Assembly: GCF_001695855.1 (NCBI RefSeq)
Contig: NZ_MBSS01000006.1
Span: 98,866 to 162,865 of the forward strand
Origin: Ensifer sp. LC163
GTDB taxonomy: Bacteria > Pseudomonadota > Alphaproteobacteria > Rhizobiales > Rhizobiaceae
DNA length: 64,000 nucleotides
Reading direction: 5' to 3'
Each line of letters starts with the position of its first letter. Within the stretch, counting starts at the first letter, position 1. Shown here piece by piece: positions 27,843 through 37,869 of this stretch. The notes under the pieces are model-generated. The model was not told where the DNA came from and searched no databases. It was given only the letters and a program-made list of their open reading frames with translations. Position numbers and translations under genes: made by a program.

Positions 27843-29468
27843 ATGAAAGCGCTTGTCGACCAACTCAAAGCAACCGCCGCGCAGACCAATGCGACCGATA
27901 TCCGCGCCGCCTTCGCGAGCGATGCCGAACGCTTCTCGCGCTTCAGCACCTCGCTCGACGATCTGCTGCTCGACTATTCGAAATGCGCGGTGAACGATCA
28001 GGTGCTCGACGGCCTCGAGGCGCTGGCAAAAGCTGCCAAGGTCGAGGAAAAGCGCGATGCGATGTTCCGCGGTGACATCATCAACATTACCGAGGAGCGG
28101 GCCGTGCTGCACACGGCACTGCGCAATCGCGGCAATCGCCCCGTCATGGTCGATGGCAGGGACGTGATGCCCGACGTCAACGGCGTGCTCGAAACCATGG
28201 GCGCCTTTGCCGATGGCATCCGCTCGGGGGCGCTGAAAGGTGCTACCGGCAAGAAGATCACCGATGTGGTCAATATCGGCATCGGCGGCTCGGATCTCGG
28301 CCCGGTGATGGCGACGCTGGCGCTGGCGCCGTTCCATGACGGCCCGCGCCTGCATTTCGTCTCCAACATCGATGGCGCGCATATCGCCGATACGCTGAAG
28401 CTCGTCGATCCGGAAACGACGCTCTTCATCGTCGCCTCCAAGACCTTCACGACCATCGAGACGATGACCAACGCGGCGACGGCCCGCGCCTTCATCGCCG
28501 GCAAGCTCGGCGAAGCCGCCGTCGGCCACCACTTCGCCGCGGTATCGACCGCGCTCGACAAGGTCGCGGCTTTCGGCATCGACCAGGCGCGCGTGTTCGG
28601 CTTCTGGGATTGGGTCGGCGGCCGCTATTCGATCTGGTCGGCGATCGGCCTGCCGCTGATGATCGCCATCGGCAAGGAGAATTTCGGCCGCTTCCTCGAT
28701 GGCGGCCATGCCATCGACGAGCATTTCCGCACCGCACCGATCCGCCAGAACCTGCCGATGCTGCTTGGCCTCCTCGGCTTCTACCACCGCAATGTTCTCG
28801 GCTATCCCTCGCGCGCGATCCTGCCCTATGATCAGCGCCTGTCGCGCTTTCCGGCCTACCTGCAGCAGCTCGACATGGAATCGAACGGCAAGGCGGTCAC
28901 GCTCGACAGCAAGCCGGTCGAATTTTCGACCGGCCCGGTCGTCTGGGGCGAACCCGGCACCAATGGCCAGCACGCCTTCTACCAGCTGATCCATCAGGGC
29001 ACGGACGTTATCCCGGCCGAGTTCATGATTGCCGCCAATGGCCACGAGAAGAACCTGCGCCACCAGCACGAGCTGCTGATTGCCAATTGCCTCGCCCAGT
29101 CGGAAGCCCTGATGAAGGGCCGCACGCTTGCCGAGGCGAAGGCGCAGCTGACCTCCAAGGGCATGGCGGACGCGAAGGCGGACAGAATAGCGCCGCACCG
29201 CGTCTTTGCCGGCAACCGCCCGTCGCTGACGCTGGTCTACGACCAGCTCGATCCTTTCGCGTTCGGCCGGCTGATCGCACTCTACGAGCATCGCGTCTTC
29301 GTCGAAGGCGCGCTCTTCAACATCAACTCCTTCGACCAGTGGGGCGTCGAGCTTGGCAAGGAGCTTGCGACAGGCCTTCTGCCGGTGGTCGAAGGCAAGG
29401 AAAGTGCTGAAGGTCACGATTCGTCAACGGCCGGCCTTGTCGCCGTGCTGCTTGGGGCTGCCCGTTAA
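27843..29468 (+). CDS. pgi: Glucose-6-phosphate isomerase
   Basis: A 541-residue phosphoglucose isomerase that interconverts glucose-6-phosphate and fructose-6-phosphate. Family motifs are [13 protein letters not shown], the sugar-phosphate-binding [26 protein letters not shown], the signature [20 protein letters not shown] with the catalytic Glu/His region ([12 protein letters not shown]), and the C-terminal [11 protein letters not shown] lysine region. Length is normal. An upstream ribosome site (AAGGAG) supports the start. Fructokinase and the Frc fructose transporter lie nearby, so Pgi joins fructose-6-phosphate to the glucose-6-phosphate pathways used by rhizobia. Confidence 0.97.
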   Translation: MKALVDQLKATAAQTNATDIRAAFASDAERFSRFSTSLDDLLLDYSKCAVNDQVLDGLEALAKAAKVEEKRDAMFRGDIINITEERAVLHTALRNRGNRPVMVDGRDVMPDVNGVLETMGAFADGIRSGALKGATGKKITDVVNIGIGGSDLGPVMATLALAPFHDGPRLHFVSNIDGAHIADTLKLVDPETTLFIVASKTFTTIETMTNAATARAFIAGKLGEAAVGHHFAAVSTALDKVAAFGIDQARVFGFWDWVGGRYSIWSAIGLPLMIAIGKENFGRFLDGGHAIDEHFRTAPIRQNLPMLLGLLGFYHRNVLGYPSRAILPYDQRLSRFPAYLQQLDMESNGKAVTLDSKPVEFSTGPVVWGEPGTNGQHAFYQLIHQGTDVIPAEFMIAANGHEKNLRHQHELLIANCLAQSEALMKGRTLAEAKAQLTSKGMADAKADRIAPHRVFAGNRPSLTLVYDQLDPFAFGRLIALYEHRVFVEGALFNINSFDQWGVELGKELATGLLPVVEGKESAEGHDSSTAGLVAVLLGAAR

Positions 29469-29476
29469 AAAGACAT

Positions 29477-29505
29477 GGACCGGGGTGCGATTGTCGCCCC
29501 GGTCC
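29477..29505. terminator. Hairpin between the converging pgi and lipoprotein genes
   Basis: GGACCGGGG pairs with CCCCGGTCC around an 11-base loop. It fills the 39-base gap between the two stop codons. The T-tract is poor. Confidence 0.55.
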
Positions 29506-29507
29506 GC

Positions 29508-30101
29508 TCATGCCGCGCAGGCCGGCAGCGCCTTGACGCCGGACAGGCGGAGCATGTCCATCAGATCCAGGCCCGAGAGGATCTGGAAATAGCTTTCGTC
29601 GGAGCGGATGCGTATCCAGGCATCGACCGTGATCTTCTGGCCGGCCGGATAAGCACCGGTCCAGCAGCCGCCGGAAAAGGCGACAGAAAGACTCCCTCGT
29701 CCTTTCGCCTCAGCCCCTTTGGTCGCCGCAATTTTTTCCTGCATATCGCGCAGGCGCTCGGCATCGGCCGACGCCAAGGTCAGGACGTAGAGCGTCTGGC
29801 CGTGCCGCATCCGTTCGGTCAGATCAGGCGCTCCGGTATTGCCGGACTGGATCTGAAGCGCAAAACGGCGGGTGTCGAGCGCAGCACCATCCGCCTTCCA
29901 CGAAATCCCGAGCATCGCATCACCGCGCCTGAGCGAAAGCGCCTCCGGCACCAACAAGGCAACCCGCAGCTCTGAGGGATCGGACTTGAGCGGATCGACG
30001 CTCGACAGTTTTTCAAGGGAGCCGACATTGAGAGCCGCGCAGGCGGCAAGCACATTGAGCGATAGAAAAAGGCATGGATTCATCAAAATACGGAAAGACA
30101 T
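29508..30101 (-). CDS. Putative lipoprotein of unknown function
   Basis: A 197-residue protein starting MSFRILMNPCLFLSLNVLAA; an ATG six codons upstream is also possible. The hydrophobic N-terminus ends in LAAC-AAL, a lipobox-like sequence that would place the lipidated cysteine near residue 21. The mature part has beta-rich stretches (ELRVALLVPEALSLRRGD, GRGSLSVAFSGGCWTGAYPA). I do not recognise the family. It is convergent with pgi and divergent from the DUF2975 gene. Confidence 0.7.
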   Translation of the reverse strand: MSFRILMNPCLFLSLNVLAACAALNVGSLEKLSSVDPLKSDPSELRVALLVPEALSLRRGDAMLGISWKADGAALDTRRFALQIQSGNTGAPDLTERMRHGQTLYVLTLASADAERLRDMQEKIAATKGAEAKGRGSLSVAFSGGCWTGAYPAGQKITVDAWIRIRSDESYFQILSGLDLMDMLRLSGVKALPACAA

Positions 30102-30183
30102 GAAATGCACCAAAATCATAATTGACGCGAATTAATTATCGTTTTACATTAAAAAAACAAGTGAGCCGATAAGGAATTTTTTA

Positions 30184-30738
30184 ATGACTGGATCCCCCGA
30201 GCGGCTGCGCAAACTGAGCCGCATCATGAAGCTGATGGTCGTCCTGTGTGGCGCGCTGTTCTGCTCGGCCGTTGTCTACGGGCATTGGCAGATCTTCTTC
30301 GATCGGGCCGGCTTCGAGCAGGGCATTCGCGACGTCGTCTTCCCGAGGGTCTCGACGATCACGCTCTCCTATCGGGCGATCGTGACCGTCGTACTTCTCA
30401 CCGCCTTGAACAATGCGCTGGTCATTGCGGGGCTCGCCTTTGCCTGGCAGCTTTTCGACGGTTTCGAGCGCGGAGAGATCCTCTCCGGCCGCAATGGTGT
30501 CCTGCTGAAGCGGATCGGCATCATCGCGCTCGTCGGCTCCCTCTGCATCGTTGTCAGCAACGCGATCGGCGTGATGGCCGTCACCTACGACAACCCCGGT
30601 GCAGCCGACCATTCCGTTTTCATCGATATCAATGGAGGAACGGTGATCATTCTGCTGATGGCCGGCCTGCTTCTGGTGCTCGGCCACGTCATCGTCATCG
30701 CGTCGGGGGTGGAAGCCGAAAACCGGAGCTTCGTCTAG
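30184..30738 (+). CDS. DUF2975 family membrane protein
   Basis: A 184-residue protein with four hydrophobic segments (about 15-34, 60-88, 108-132 and 153-175) and a conserved loop WQLFDGFERGEILSGRNGVLLKRIGI between helices two and three, typical of DUF2975. AAGGA precedes the ATG. The gene is followed after three bases by a small XRE-type regulator, a pairing common for this family. The molecular function is unknown; regulation of the membrane protein by its partner is inferred from the arrangement. Confidence 0.85.
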   Translation: MTGSPERLRKLSRIMKLMVVLCGALFCSAVVYGHWQIFFDRAGFEQGIRDVVFPRVSTITLSYRAIVTVVLLTALNNALVIAGLAFAWQLFDGFERGEILSGRNGVLLKRIGIIALVGSLCIVVSNAIGVMAVTYDNPGAADHSVFIDINGGTVIILLMAGLLLVLGHVIVIASGVEAENRSFV

Positions 30739-30741
30739 CGG

Positions 30742-30963
30742 ATGCCGATTGTCGTAAACCTCGACGTCATGCTGGCAAAACGCAAGGTGCGCTCCCGCGA
30801 CCTCGCAGAGCAGGTCGGCATCACCGAGCAGAACATATCCCTTTTGAAATCCGGCAAGGTCAAAGGCGTGCGCTTCGACACGCTGGAAAAGATCTGCGCC
30901 GTTCTCGACTGCCAGCCGGGCGACATTCTCGAATATCGTCCGACGGAAGAGGAGAAAGGCTGA
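30742..30963 (+). CDS. Small Cro/CI-type (XRE, YozG-like) regulator
   Basis: A 73-residue helix-turn-helix protein that is almost entirely DNA-binding domain: MLAKRKVRSRDLAEQVGITE, then QNISLLKSGKVKGVRFDTLEKI and CAVLDCQPGDILEY. This is the YozG type normally encoded directly after DUF2975 proteins. Three bases separate it from that gene, so the two form one operon. It probably autoregulates the pair. Confidence 0.88.
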   Translation: MPIVVNLDVMLAKRKVRSRDLAEQVGITEQNISLLKSGKVKGVRFDTLEKICAVLDCQPGDILEYRPTEEEKG

Positions 30964-30981
30964 GTTGCGAGCGGGCTCTTC

Positions 30982-31914
30982 TCAGAGCCCGATTTCGTGT
31001 TTCCACGGCGGGTTGGCGCCGGCACGCGACACGGTGACGGCAGCCGCCTTGGCGCCCAGCGCCAGCGCATCGCGGACCGCACTTTCGGAGAGGTTGGCGA
31101 CGGCGTCCTTGGTGAGGAGCCCGCTCAGCTTCAGCGAGGCCAGAACGCCGGCATCGAAAGTGTCGCCGGCGCCGACCGTATCGACGACCGTGACGCGTTC
31201 GCCGGCAACCTCGACCTTGTGGCGCGTGGTGTAACCGACGGCCCCATCGGCGCCCTTGGTGATCAGCACCAGCTTCGGCCCACGCTTCAGCCACTCGGCG
31301 GCGAGATCGTCGTGGCTGCCGGTCATGCCGAACCAGTCGAGATCTTCATCGGAGAACTTGATGATGTCGGACATCGCCGCCATGCGGTTCATGCGGGCGA
31401 GATGGGCTTCGCGGTCCTTGATGAAGCCCGGCCGGATGTTCGGGTCGAAGGAGATGACCCGTTTTTCGTGTTCGCGAGTCATCAGCGCTTCATAGGTCGA
31501 ACCGCAGGGCTCTGGGATGAGGCTGATGGCGCCGAAGTGCAGCGCCTCGCAGAAGTCGCCGAGCGCCGGCAAGTGATCCCTGGTGATCATGCGCCCTGCG
31601 GTATTCTCGTCGAAGAAAGCGTAAGTGGCATGGCCGTTGACGAGCTTGACGAAGGCAAGCGTCGTGTGCAGCGACAGGGTCGCGCAGGGGCCGAAGTCGA
31701 CATTCGCCGCCTTCAGCGTTTCGCGGAGGATATCGCCAAACATGTCGTCGGAAAGGCCGGTGAAGAAGCCGGTGGGAATGCCGAGCCGACCGAGCGCGAT
31801 CGCCGTATTGAAGATCGCCCCGCCGGCATAGGGTGCAAACGCACTCTCGCGTGCGGTCGTGTCCCGCGGCAACATGTCGATCAGCGCTTCACCACAACAT
31901 ACGATCATCGGCAT
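30982..31914 (-). CDS. Fructokinase (PfkB/ribokinase family)
   Basis: A 310-residue sugar kinase. The N-terminal GEALIDMLPRD and GGAIFNTAIALGRLG substrate-binding motifs and the C-terminal DTVGAGDTFDAGVL, with the catalytic aspartate and anion hole, define the PfkB family. ADGAVGYT lies in the ATP region. Fructokinase is the best fit because pgi and the Frc fructose transporter are close, giving fructose to fructose-6-phosphate to glucose-6-phosphate. Other ketose or nucleoside specificities cannot be excluded by reading alone. It is on the same strand as pyrE, 61 bases downstream. Confidence 0.88.
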   Translation of the reverse strand: MPMIVCCGEALIDMLPRDTTARESAFAPYAGGAIFNTAIALGRLGIPTGFFTGLSDDMFGDILRETLKAANVDFGPCATLSLHTTLAFVKLVNGHATYAFFDENTAGRMITRDHLPALGDFCEALHFGAISLIPEPCGSTYEALMTREHEKRVISFDPNIRPGFIKDREAHLARMNRMAAMSDIIKFSDEDLDWFGMTGSHDDLAAEWLKRGPKLVLITKGADGAVGYTTRHKVEVAGERVTVVDTVGAGDTFDAGVLASLKLSGLLTKDAVANLSESAVRDALALGAKAAAVTVSRAGANPPWKHEIGL

Positions 31915-31975
31915 TTCTCCCCTGAAGACATTTCAACTGATTTCCATGACTTTCCGCGAAATCCCAGCGCGCCGC

Positions 31976-32674
31976 CTATTGGGCGGCAAGCGCGCTGACA
32001 CCACCATTGCGGCCCGACCAGGCCAGCGGGTCGTTGAGGAAGGCCTCGACTTCGCCAAGCGTCTTGTCATCGAACAGCGCCTGCTCGCGGGCAACGGCCA
32101 GCACGTTGCGCCATGTGGCGATCCAGTGCAGGTCGACACCCTTCCGCTTCATGTCGCCAACGGCTTCGGGGAAGATGTCGTAGTAGAAGAGCGCGATGCC
32201 ATGGTCGACGATGCCGCCAGCAGCACGGATCGCGTCGATGAACTTGAACATCGAGCCACCGGCCGTCGTCAGGTCCTCGATCACCAGAACACGCGCGCCC
32301 TCCGGCATGTGGCCCTCGATCTGGGCGTTGCGGCCATGCCCCTTCGGCGCCTTGCGCACGTAGACCATCGGCAGGCCGAGGCGCTCGGCCAGCATCGCCG
32401 CAAAAGGAATGCCCGCCGTCTCGCCGCCGGCAACGACGTCGAACTGCTCGAAGCCGGCCTCGCGCAGGATGGATGCGGCCGCGAAATCCATGACCGCCGA
32501 ACGGATGCGCGGATAGGAGATCAGCTTGCGGCAGTCGATATAGACCGGGCTCGCCATGCCGGACGAGAGCTTGTAGGGCTTGTCGGCGCTGAAATGCACC
32601 GCCTTGATCTCCCAGAGCATCTTCGCGACCAGCTCGGCCATGACGGACTTGTCGGTGAACGCGTTGGAAAACAT
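31976..32674 (-). CDS. pyrE: Orotate phosphoribosyltransferase
   Basis: A 232-residue type I phosphoribosyltransferase that converts orotate and PRPP to OMP in pyrimidine synthesis. The PRPP-binding motif is [13 protein letters not shown], the catalytic loop is [18 protein letters not shown], and [17 protein letters not shown] is the N-terminal orotate-binding part. The start at 32674 ([15 protein letters not shown]) follows GGAGAG well. It lies downstream of pyrC on the same strand, but a RIME1 element separates the two, so they may not share a transcript. Confidence 0.95.
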   Translation of the reverse strand: MFSNAFTDKSVMAELVAKMLWEIKAVHFSADKPYKLSSGMASPVYIDCRKLISYPRIRSAVMDFAAASILREAGFEQFDVVAGGETAGIPFAAMLAERLGLPMVYVRKAPKGHGRNAQIEGHMPEGARVLVIEDLTTAGGSMFKFIDAIRAAGGIVDHGIALFYYDIFPEAVGDMKRKGVDLHWIATWRNVLAVAREQALFDDKTLGEVEAFLNDPLAWSGRNGGVSALAAQ

Positions 32675-32695
32675 CAAACTCTCCTTCAATTTCGG

Positions 32696-32787
32696 CAGCG
32701 CCGCGCGTCCGTCCGACGCGCAAAGGTCGCTGTAACAGTTGCGCTCCTGCCTGTTCCTGTCCCTGGATCGATTCCGATTCAGGAACC
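32696..32787. repeat. RIME1-type element, copy C (degenerate)
   Basis: The first palindrome (32696-32732) pairs CAGCG with CGCTG around GCGCGTC-CGTCC-GACGCGC and is well kept. The second (32753-32787) is decayed, with GTTCCTG near one end and CAGGAAC at the other around GGATCGATTCCGAT. It lies between pyrC and pyrE. Confidence 0.7.
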
Positions 32788-32800
32788 TAAGCAGTCGCGA

Positions 32801-33838
32801 TCAGACGACGGCCCAGTGCAGCGGGAACATCGGATCAAAAACGGTGACAAGGCCGGCGCCGGTGTCGATCTTGGCGGGATAGCTCACGGCCTCCTGCTGC
32901 TTGCGCAGCGTGATCGTCTCCTCGTTGACCGGCAGGCCGTACCAGGCCGGGCCGTTCAGAGACGCGAAGGCTTCGAGCTTGTCGAGCGCGTTTTCCTCCT
33001 CGAACACATGGGCAAGGCAGCTCATGGTGTTGATCGAGGTGTAGATGCCGGCGCAGCCGCAGGCGCATTCCTTCAGCGGATCGACATGCGGCGCCGAGTC
33101 GGTGCCGAGGAAAAAGCGTGCATCACCCGATGTCGCCGCCGCGCGCAGGGCTAGGCGGTGGTTCTCGCGCTTGGCAACCGGCAGGCAGTAGTAATGCGGC
33201 TTGATACCGCCGACGAGAATGGCGTTGCGGTTGATGATCAGGTGATGCGTGGTGATCGAGCCGGCGAGATTGGCCTTCGACGCCTTGATGTAGTCGATGC
33301 CGTCCTTGGTGGTGACATGCTCCATCGTGACTTTCAGTTCCGGCAGGCGCTTGCGCAAGGGATCGAGCACCGTTTCGATGAACACCGCCTCGCGGTCGAA
33401 GATATCGACGTCCGAGGTCGTCACTTCGCCGTGGACGCAGAGCTGCAGGCCGATCTTGGCCATGCGCTCCAGCACCGGCATTGCCTTGTCGATGTCGCGA
33501 ACGCCGCTGTGCGAGTTGGTCGTGGCACCGGCCGGATAGAGCTTGACGGCCTTGACGAGACCGCTTTCGTGGCCGGCCTCGACGTCGTCGGGGTCCGTGC
33601 CCTCGGTCAGATAGAGCGTCATCAGCGGCTCGAAGCGGTCACCCGCCGGAATCGCGGCGACGATCCGGTCGCGATAGGCCGCCGCGTCGGCCGCGGTGAC
33701 CACCGGCGGCACGAGGTTGGGCATGATGATCGCGCGGGCGAAATGGCGGCTGGTATCGGCGATGACGCCCTTCAGCATGTCGCCGTCGCGCAGGTGAAGG
33801 TGCCAATCATCCGGCCGGCGGATAACGAGGTCTTGCAT
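32801..33838 (-). CDS. pyrC: Dihydroorotase (class II, PyrC-type)
   Basis: A 345-residue amidohydrolase starting [20 protein letters not shown], which holds the metal-binding Hx[17 protein letters not shown] carries the lysine expected to be carbamylated. MEHVTTKDG and [12 protein letters not shown] give further metal histidines, and FLGTDSAPH the catalytic aspartate. It closes carbamoyl-aspartate to dihydroorotate. TTAGGAGAA precedes the ATG. Length is that of E. coli PyrC (about 348). The 200 bases upstream to 34038 hold no recognised feature besides this ribosome site. Confidence 0.96.
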   Translation of the reverse strand: MQDLVIRRPDDWHLHLRDGDMLKGVIADTSRHFARAIIMPNLVPPVVTAADAAAYRDRIVAAIPAGDRFEPLMTLYLTEGTDPDDVEAGHESGLVKAVKLYPAGATTNSHSGVRDIDKAMPVLERMAKIGLQLCVHGEVTTSDVDIFDREAVFIETVLDPLRKRLPELKVTMEHVTTKDGIDYIKASKANLAGSITTHHLIINRNAILVGGIKPHYYCLPVAKRENHRLALRAAATSGDARFFLGTDSAPHVDPLKECACGCAGIYTSINTMSCLAHVFEEENALDKLEAFASLNGPAWYGLPVNEETITLRKQQEAVSYPAKIDTGAGLVTVFDPMFPLHWAVV

Positions 33839-34038
33839 GGTCAGCGTTCTCCTAACTCAGAGCAGGATGGCGGAAAACAGCTTACACTTTTCCTCATCCG
33901 GCTCTCGTGCTCGCGCCCGATCCGCGCGCGCAGCTTTGCAGCCGGCAGGTGCGGGCGACGGGCGGTAACTCATGTGGTGAAACCGCGTCTCGATATCACC
34001 AATGCGCCCGGGAACACAATCCGCAATCCGACCATCGC

Positions 34039-34659
34039 TCAGAAATCCGCAAGCACGAGGTCGGCGGGCCGCTGGCGGTCGACGACCCGATGGGCATTCG
34101 GAATGTCGTTGCCGAGGGCCTTGCGCCGTGCAGCCTCCGCATCATAGCCATGATCGTACCAACGCTTGAGCAAGCGCCGCTCCAGCTCTTCGATGCCGGG
34201 ATTGATGAAGATGGAGAAGTCGAAGGCACCGTCGAGCTTCGTCCATGGCGCCTCGTCGAGCAGCAGATAATTGCCCTCGACGAGAATGATGCGGGTATCG
34301 GCCGCCACAACCCGCGCCGAGGCGATCGCCAGTTCGCGCGAGCGATCGAAGACCGGGACCAGCACTTCGCCATCGTTGGCCCTGACGGCGGCGATCGTCG
34401 CCAGGAACGACCTGGCGTCGAAGGTCTCGGGCGCGCCTTTGCGGGCAAGCAGGCCCTTCTGCTCGAGCACCGCATTGTCCATGTGAAAGCCGTCCATCGG
34501 CAGCACGGCCGCCTTTTCTCCTGCTGCTACCAGCGCTTCGGCAAGCGCATCGGACAACATCGATTTTCCGGCGCCGGGCGGGCCGGCAATCGCCACGACG
34601 AAACGGGCGGCTCCGGCCGCCCGTTGCAGGATTTGATCAACCACCGGCGCTACATTCAT
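34039..34659 (-). CDS. frcK: FrcK, kinase-like protein of the fructose transport operon
   Basis: A 206-residue P-loop nucleoside/sugar kinase-like protein of the uridine kinase/PanK-like group. Walker A is AIAGPPGAGKSMLSDALAEA (about residues 24-43), with PMDGFHMDN as the following acidic motif, then VLVPVFDRSRE and VEGNYLLLDE. It matches FrcK, encoded last in the S. meliloti frcBCAK operon; its substrate is not settled. It overlaps the frcA stop by four bases, confirming operon membership. Confidence 0.88.
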   Translation of the reverse strand: MNVAPVVDQILQRAAGAARFVVAIAGPPGAGKSMLSDALAEALVAAGEKAAVLPMDGFHMDNAVLEQKGLLARKGAPETFDARSFLATIAAVRANDGEVLVPVFDRSRELAIASARVVAADTRIILVEGNYLLLDEAPWTKLDGAFDFSIFINPGIEELERRLLKRWYDHGYDAEAARRKALGNDIPNAHRVVDRQRPADLVLADF

Positions 34660-35438
34660 GCGGCGAGCGCCTCGCGCGGCGGCTCCTTGGCGCCGGTCAT
34701 GAAGGCGACGGCATCCGACATCGTGTGCTCCTTCGGGTTGATGACGCAGAGCCGCTTGCCAAGCCGGTGGATGTGGATGCGGTCGGCCACCTCGAACACA
34801 TGCGGCATGTTGTGCGAGATGAGCACGATCGGCAGGCCGCGCGAACGCACGTCGAGGATCAGCTCCAGCACCCGCCGGCTTTCCTTGACGCCGAGAGCTG
34901 CCGTCGGTTCGTCCATGATCACCACCTTGGAGCCGAAGGCTGCAGCTCGCGCCACAGCCACGCCCTGGCGCTGGCCGCCCGAAAGGGTTTCCACCGCCTG
35001 GTTGATGTTCTGGATGGTCATCAGGCCGAGCTCGGACAGCTTTGCCCGTGCTCGCTTCTCCATCTCCGTGCGGTCGAGCGTGCGGAAGAGCTTACCGATG
35101 ATGCCCGGCTTGCGGATCTCGCGGCCGAGAAACATGTTGTCGGCGATCGAGAGCGCCGGCGACAGCGCCAGGTTCTGGTACACGGTCTCGATGCCGGCCG
35201 TGCGCGCCTCCATCGGCGAGCGGAAGTGGATCTGCTGCCCTTCAAGCCGGATCACGCCTTCATCAGGCGTGATGGCGCCGGAGATCGCCTTGATCATCGA
35301 GGACTTGCCGGCGCCGTTGTCGCCGATGACGGCCAGGATCTCGCCCGGGTAAAGGTCGAAATCGGCATGATCGAGGGCAGTGACGCGACCATAACGCTTG
35401 ACCAGGCCGCGCGCGGTGAGAATGGGTTCCTGAGCCAT
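34656..35438 (-). CDS. frcA: Fructose ABC transporter ATP-binding protein FrcA
   Basis: A 260-residue single-domain ATPase. It has Walker A GDNGAGKSS, Q-loop VYQNLALSP, ABC signature LSGGQRQGVAVARA, Walker B VVIMDEPTAALG and H-loop ISHNM. Unlike RbsA/AraG it is not duplicated, consistent with FrcA. It powers uptake of fructose, and probably ribose and mannose, with FrcB and FrcC. The ATG at 35438 shares one base with the frcC stop. Confidence 0.93.
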   Translation of the reverse strand: MAQEPILTARGLVKRYGRVTALDHADFDLYPGEILAVIGDNGAGKSSMIKAISGAITPDEGVIRLEGQQIHFRSPMEARTAGIETVYQNLALSPALSIADNMFLGREIRKPGIIGKLFRTLDRTEMEKRARAKLSELGLMTIQNINQAVETLSGGQRQGVAVARAAAFGSKVVIMDEPTAALGVKESRRVLELILDVRSRGLPIVLISHNMPHVFEVADRIHIHRLGKRLCVINPKEHTMSDAVAFMTGAKEPPREALAA

Positions 35439-36523
35439 CAGCTTGCTACCTTTCGGATCCATTGGTCGATTGCGACGGCAGTGATGATCAGCACGCCGGT
35501 GAGGAAGACTTTCCATTGCGGATCGGCGCCCAGCATGTTGAGGCCCATGGAGACCACACCGACGATCATCGCGCCGATCAGGGTTCCAAGGATCGATCCG
35601 CGTCCGCCGAAGAGCGAGATGCCGCCGATCACGGCTGCGGTGATGGCCTGCAGATTGTAGTCGGTGACGGCTGCCGAAGGCGAGATCGAGCCGTTGCGGC
35701 CGATCGAGACCCAGGCTGCAAGTGCCGCGATCAGGCCGGCCAGCGTATAGGCGCTGAGCAGCACGCGGCTGGTGCGGATACCGGAAAGCTTGGCCGCCTC
35801 GGGATCGTCGCCGACCGCATAGAGGTGCCGCCCCCAGGCGGTATGGTTGAGCGCATACCAGAGGCCAAGGACCAACACGACCATCATCACCACGCCGAGC
35901 GTGAAGACGGCGGATCCCACCTTGAAGCTGACGCCGAAGAGGTGAAGCATCGGGGTGACCGCGGTCACATCGGCCTCGCGGATCGTCGCATTGGCCGAGT
36001 AGATGAAGTTCGTCGACATGATGACGTACCAGGTGCCGAGCGTCACGATGAACGGCGGAAGCTTGACCCTGGAGACGAGGAAACCGTTGAGGAAGCCGCA
36101 GGCGCCGCCGACGAGGAAACCGATGAAGATCGCGATCGGCGCGGGAAGGCCGTAGGTCACGGCGCAATTGCCCATGATCACCGCCGAAAGCACCATGATC
36201 ACGCCGATCGAAAGGTCGATGCCGGCCGTCAGGATCACCAATGTCTGCGCGGCGCCCAGGATGCCGACAATGGCGATCTGCTGGAGGATCAGCGTCAGTG
36301 TATAGGACGAGAAGAACTTTCCACCGATCGTCAAACCGAAGATCAGGATCGCCGCGACCAGCACGATGAACGGCACGGCCGCCGGCGTCGAATGCAGGAA
36401 ATGCTGGATCTTCTGGATCGCAGTCTTGTCATGCGTATCGAACGACGCGACCTGCGTCGAACTGTTGACCAGGACTTTTTCGAATTCCTGGGATGGCTGT
36501 GCGGCTGTATTGGGCTCGCCCAT
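35438..36523 (-). CDS. frcC: Fructose ABC transporter permease FrcC
   Basis: A 361-residue permease of the ribose/xylose type (BPD_transp_2) with eight to ten hydrophobic helices. Signatures include LTAGIDLSIGVIMVLSAVIM, LPPFIVTLGTWYV, YAVGDDPEAAKLSGIRT and ITAAVIGGISLFGGRGSI. The start at 36523 (MGEPNTAAQPSQEF) follows GGGAGGAAGG. It has a cytoplasmic N-terminal extension of about 50 residues. It is separated from frcB by 201 bases that include a stable hairpin. Confidence 0.93.
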   Translation of the reverse strand: MGEPNTAAQPSQEFEKVLVNSSTQVASFDTHDKTAIQKIQHFLHSTPAAVPFIVLVAAILIFGLTIGGKFFSSYTLTLILQQIAIVGILGAAQTLVILTAGIDLSIGVIMVLSAVIMGNCAVTYGLPAPIAIFIGFLVGGACGFLNGFLVSRVKLPPFIVTLGTWYVIMSTNFIYSANATIREADVTAVTPMLHLFGVSFKVGSAVFTLGVVMMVVLVLGLWYALNHTAWGRHLYAVGDDPEAAKLSGIRTSRVLLSAYTLAGLIAALAAWVSIGRNGSISPSAAVTDYNLQAITAAVIGGISLFGGRGSILGTLIGAMIVGVVSMGLNMLGADPQWKVFLTGVLIITAVAIDQWIRKVAS

Positions 36524-36666
36524 GGACCTTCCTCCCGTGAACCCCACTCCCAAGGGGTTGCGATGCAATTTGGTGCACAGCCCGCCCACCGTGTGGCGGG
36601 CATCAGCACTCACTCAAGAAGCTGCGCGGTTTTCGACGCCTTGTCAAAGACATCGGCGCTTACGCG

Positions 36667-36688
36667 AAGGGCGGCCGGGGCCGCCCTT
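36667..36688 (-). promoter_or_regulatory. Intercistronic hairpin between frcB and frcC
   Basis: AAGGGCGGC-CGGG-GCCGCCCTT is a 9-bp stem 37 bases after the frcB stop, without a T-tract. Like the pstS-pstC hairpin, it follows a binding-protein gene and may stabilise the frcB message or partly terminate before frcC. Confidence 0.55.
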
Positions 36689-36724
36689 CCGTTACTGGCT
36701 TATGCGTTCGAAGAGCGGAAGCGA

Positions 36725-37750
36725 TCAGCCCCAGCACTTCTCCGTCCCGACCTTGACGTCGATCGATTCGACGCCGGCAGCCGGCTTGTCGGTGACGAGC
36801 GAAACGCCGGTATCGAAGAAGTCCTTGCCTTCGGTCGGCTTCGGCTTTTCACCGCTGTCGGCAAACTTCTTGATCGCCTCGATGCCGAGTGCGGCCATCA
36901 TCAGCGGATACTGTTGCGAGGTCGCGCCGATGACACCTTCGGCCACCGACTTGACGCCGGGGCAACCGCCGTCAACCGATACGATCAGCACGTCCTTCTC
37001 CTTGCCGACGGCTTTCAGCGCCTGATAGGCGCCGACTGCGGCCGGCTCGTTGATGGTGTGGATCACGTTGATATCCGGATCCTTCTGCAGAAGGTTTTCC
37101 ATCGCCTTGCGGCCACCTTCTTCGTTGCCGTTGGTGACGTCGTGACCGACGATGCGGGCATCGTCTTCATCGCCGATCTTGTTCGGATCCTTCGGGTCGA
37201 TGCCGAAGCCGATCATGAAGCCCTGGTCGCGCAGAACGTCGACTGTCGGCTGCGACGGCGTCAGATCGAGGAAGCCGACCTTGGCGGTCTTGGCGCCCTC
37301 GCCCATCGTGGCGGCAGCCCACTGCCCGATCAGCTTGCCGGCGAGCAGGTTGTCGGTTGCGAACGTCGCGTCGGCGGCGGTGGCCGGATCAAGCGGCGTG
37401 TCGAGGGCGATGACCAGAAGACCGGCTTCCTGCGCCTTCTTCACCTGGTCGACGATCGCCTTGGTGTCGGAAGCGGCGATCAGGATGCCCTTGGCGCCGT
37501 CAGCGATGCAGGATTCGATCGCAGCCACCTGGCTGTCATGGTCGCCGTCGATCTTGCCGGCATAGGCCTTCAGCGTGACGCCGAGCTCCTGGGCCTTGGC
37601 GGTGGCGCCTTCCTTCATCTTGACGAAGAAGGGATTGGTGTCGGTCTTGGTAATCAGGCAGGCGCTGACATCGGCGGCCTGCGCCGGAGCGGCGAACACG
37701 ACGCCAAGCGACAGCACGCCGAACGCGGCGGAGAGAACAGTCTTCTTCAT
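36725..37750 (-). CDS. frcB: Fructose-binding periplasmic protein FrcB
   Basis: A 341-residue sugar-binding protein of the ribose-binding (Peripla_BP_4) family. Signal peptide [20 protein letters not shown] ends before APAQA-AD. The mature part has [39 protein letters not shown] and [15 protein letters not shown]. It delivers fructose to FrcCA. The start at 37750 begins at the signal peptide. It is the first gene of frcBCAK and is divergent from frcR. Confidence 0.94.
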   Translation of the reverse strand: MKKTVLSAAFGVLSLGVVFAAPAQAADVSACLITKTDTNPFFVKMKEGATAKAQELGVTLKAYAGKIDGDHDSQVAAIESCIADGAKGILIAASDTKAIVDQVKKAQEAGLLVIALDTPLDPATAADATFATDNLLAGKLIGQWAAATMGEGAKTAKVGFLDLTPSQPTVDVLRDQGFMIGFGIDPKDPNKIGDEDDARIVGHDVTNGNEEGGRKAMENLLQKDPDINVIHTINEPAAVGAYQALKAVGKEKDVLIVSVDGGCPGVKSVAEGVIGATSQQYPLMMAALGIEAIKKFADSGEKPKPTEGKDFFDTGVSLVTDKPAAGVESIDVKVGTEKCWG

Positions 37751-37869
37751 GTAATCCTCCCAAGGATGAAAAACGCGCCGGCGGACCGGCCCAGGCCTCG
37801 CCGCCACAGCATTCTCCTCCGCTGCAGCAGGCGCTTCCGGAGCAAAAACAAACACTAAATTTCGGGGGT

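Noticed and set aside
30982..31914. Adenosine kinase or ribokinase identity for the PfkB gene
   Set aside because: The motifs fit the whole family; neighbourhood with pgi and frc genes makes fructokinase more likely, so no symbol was given.
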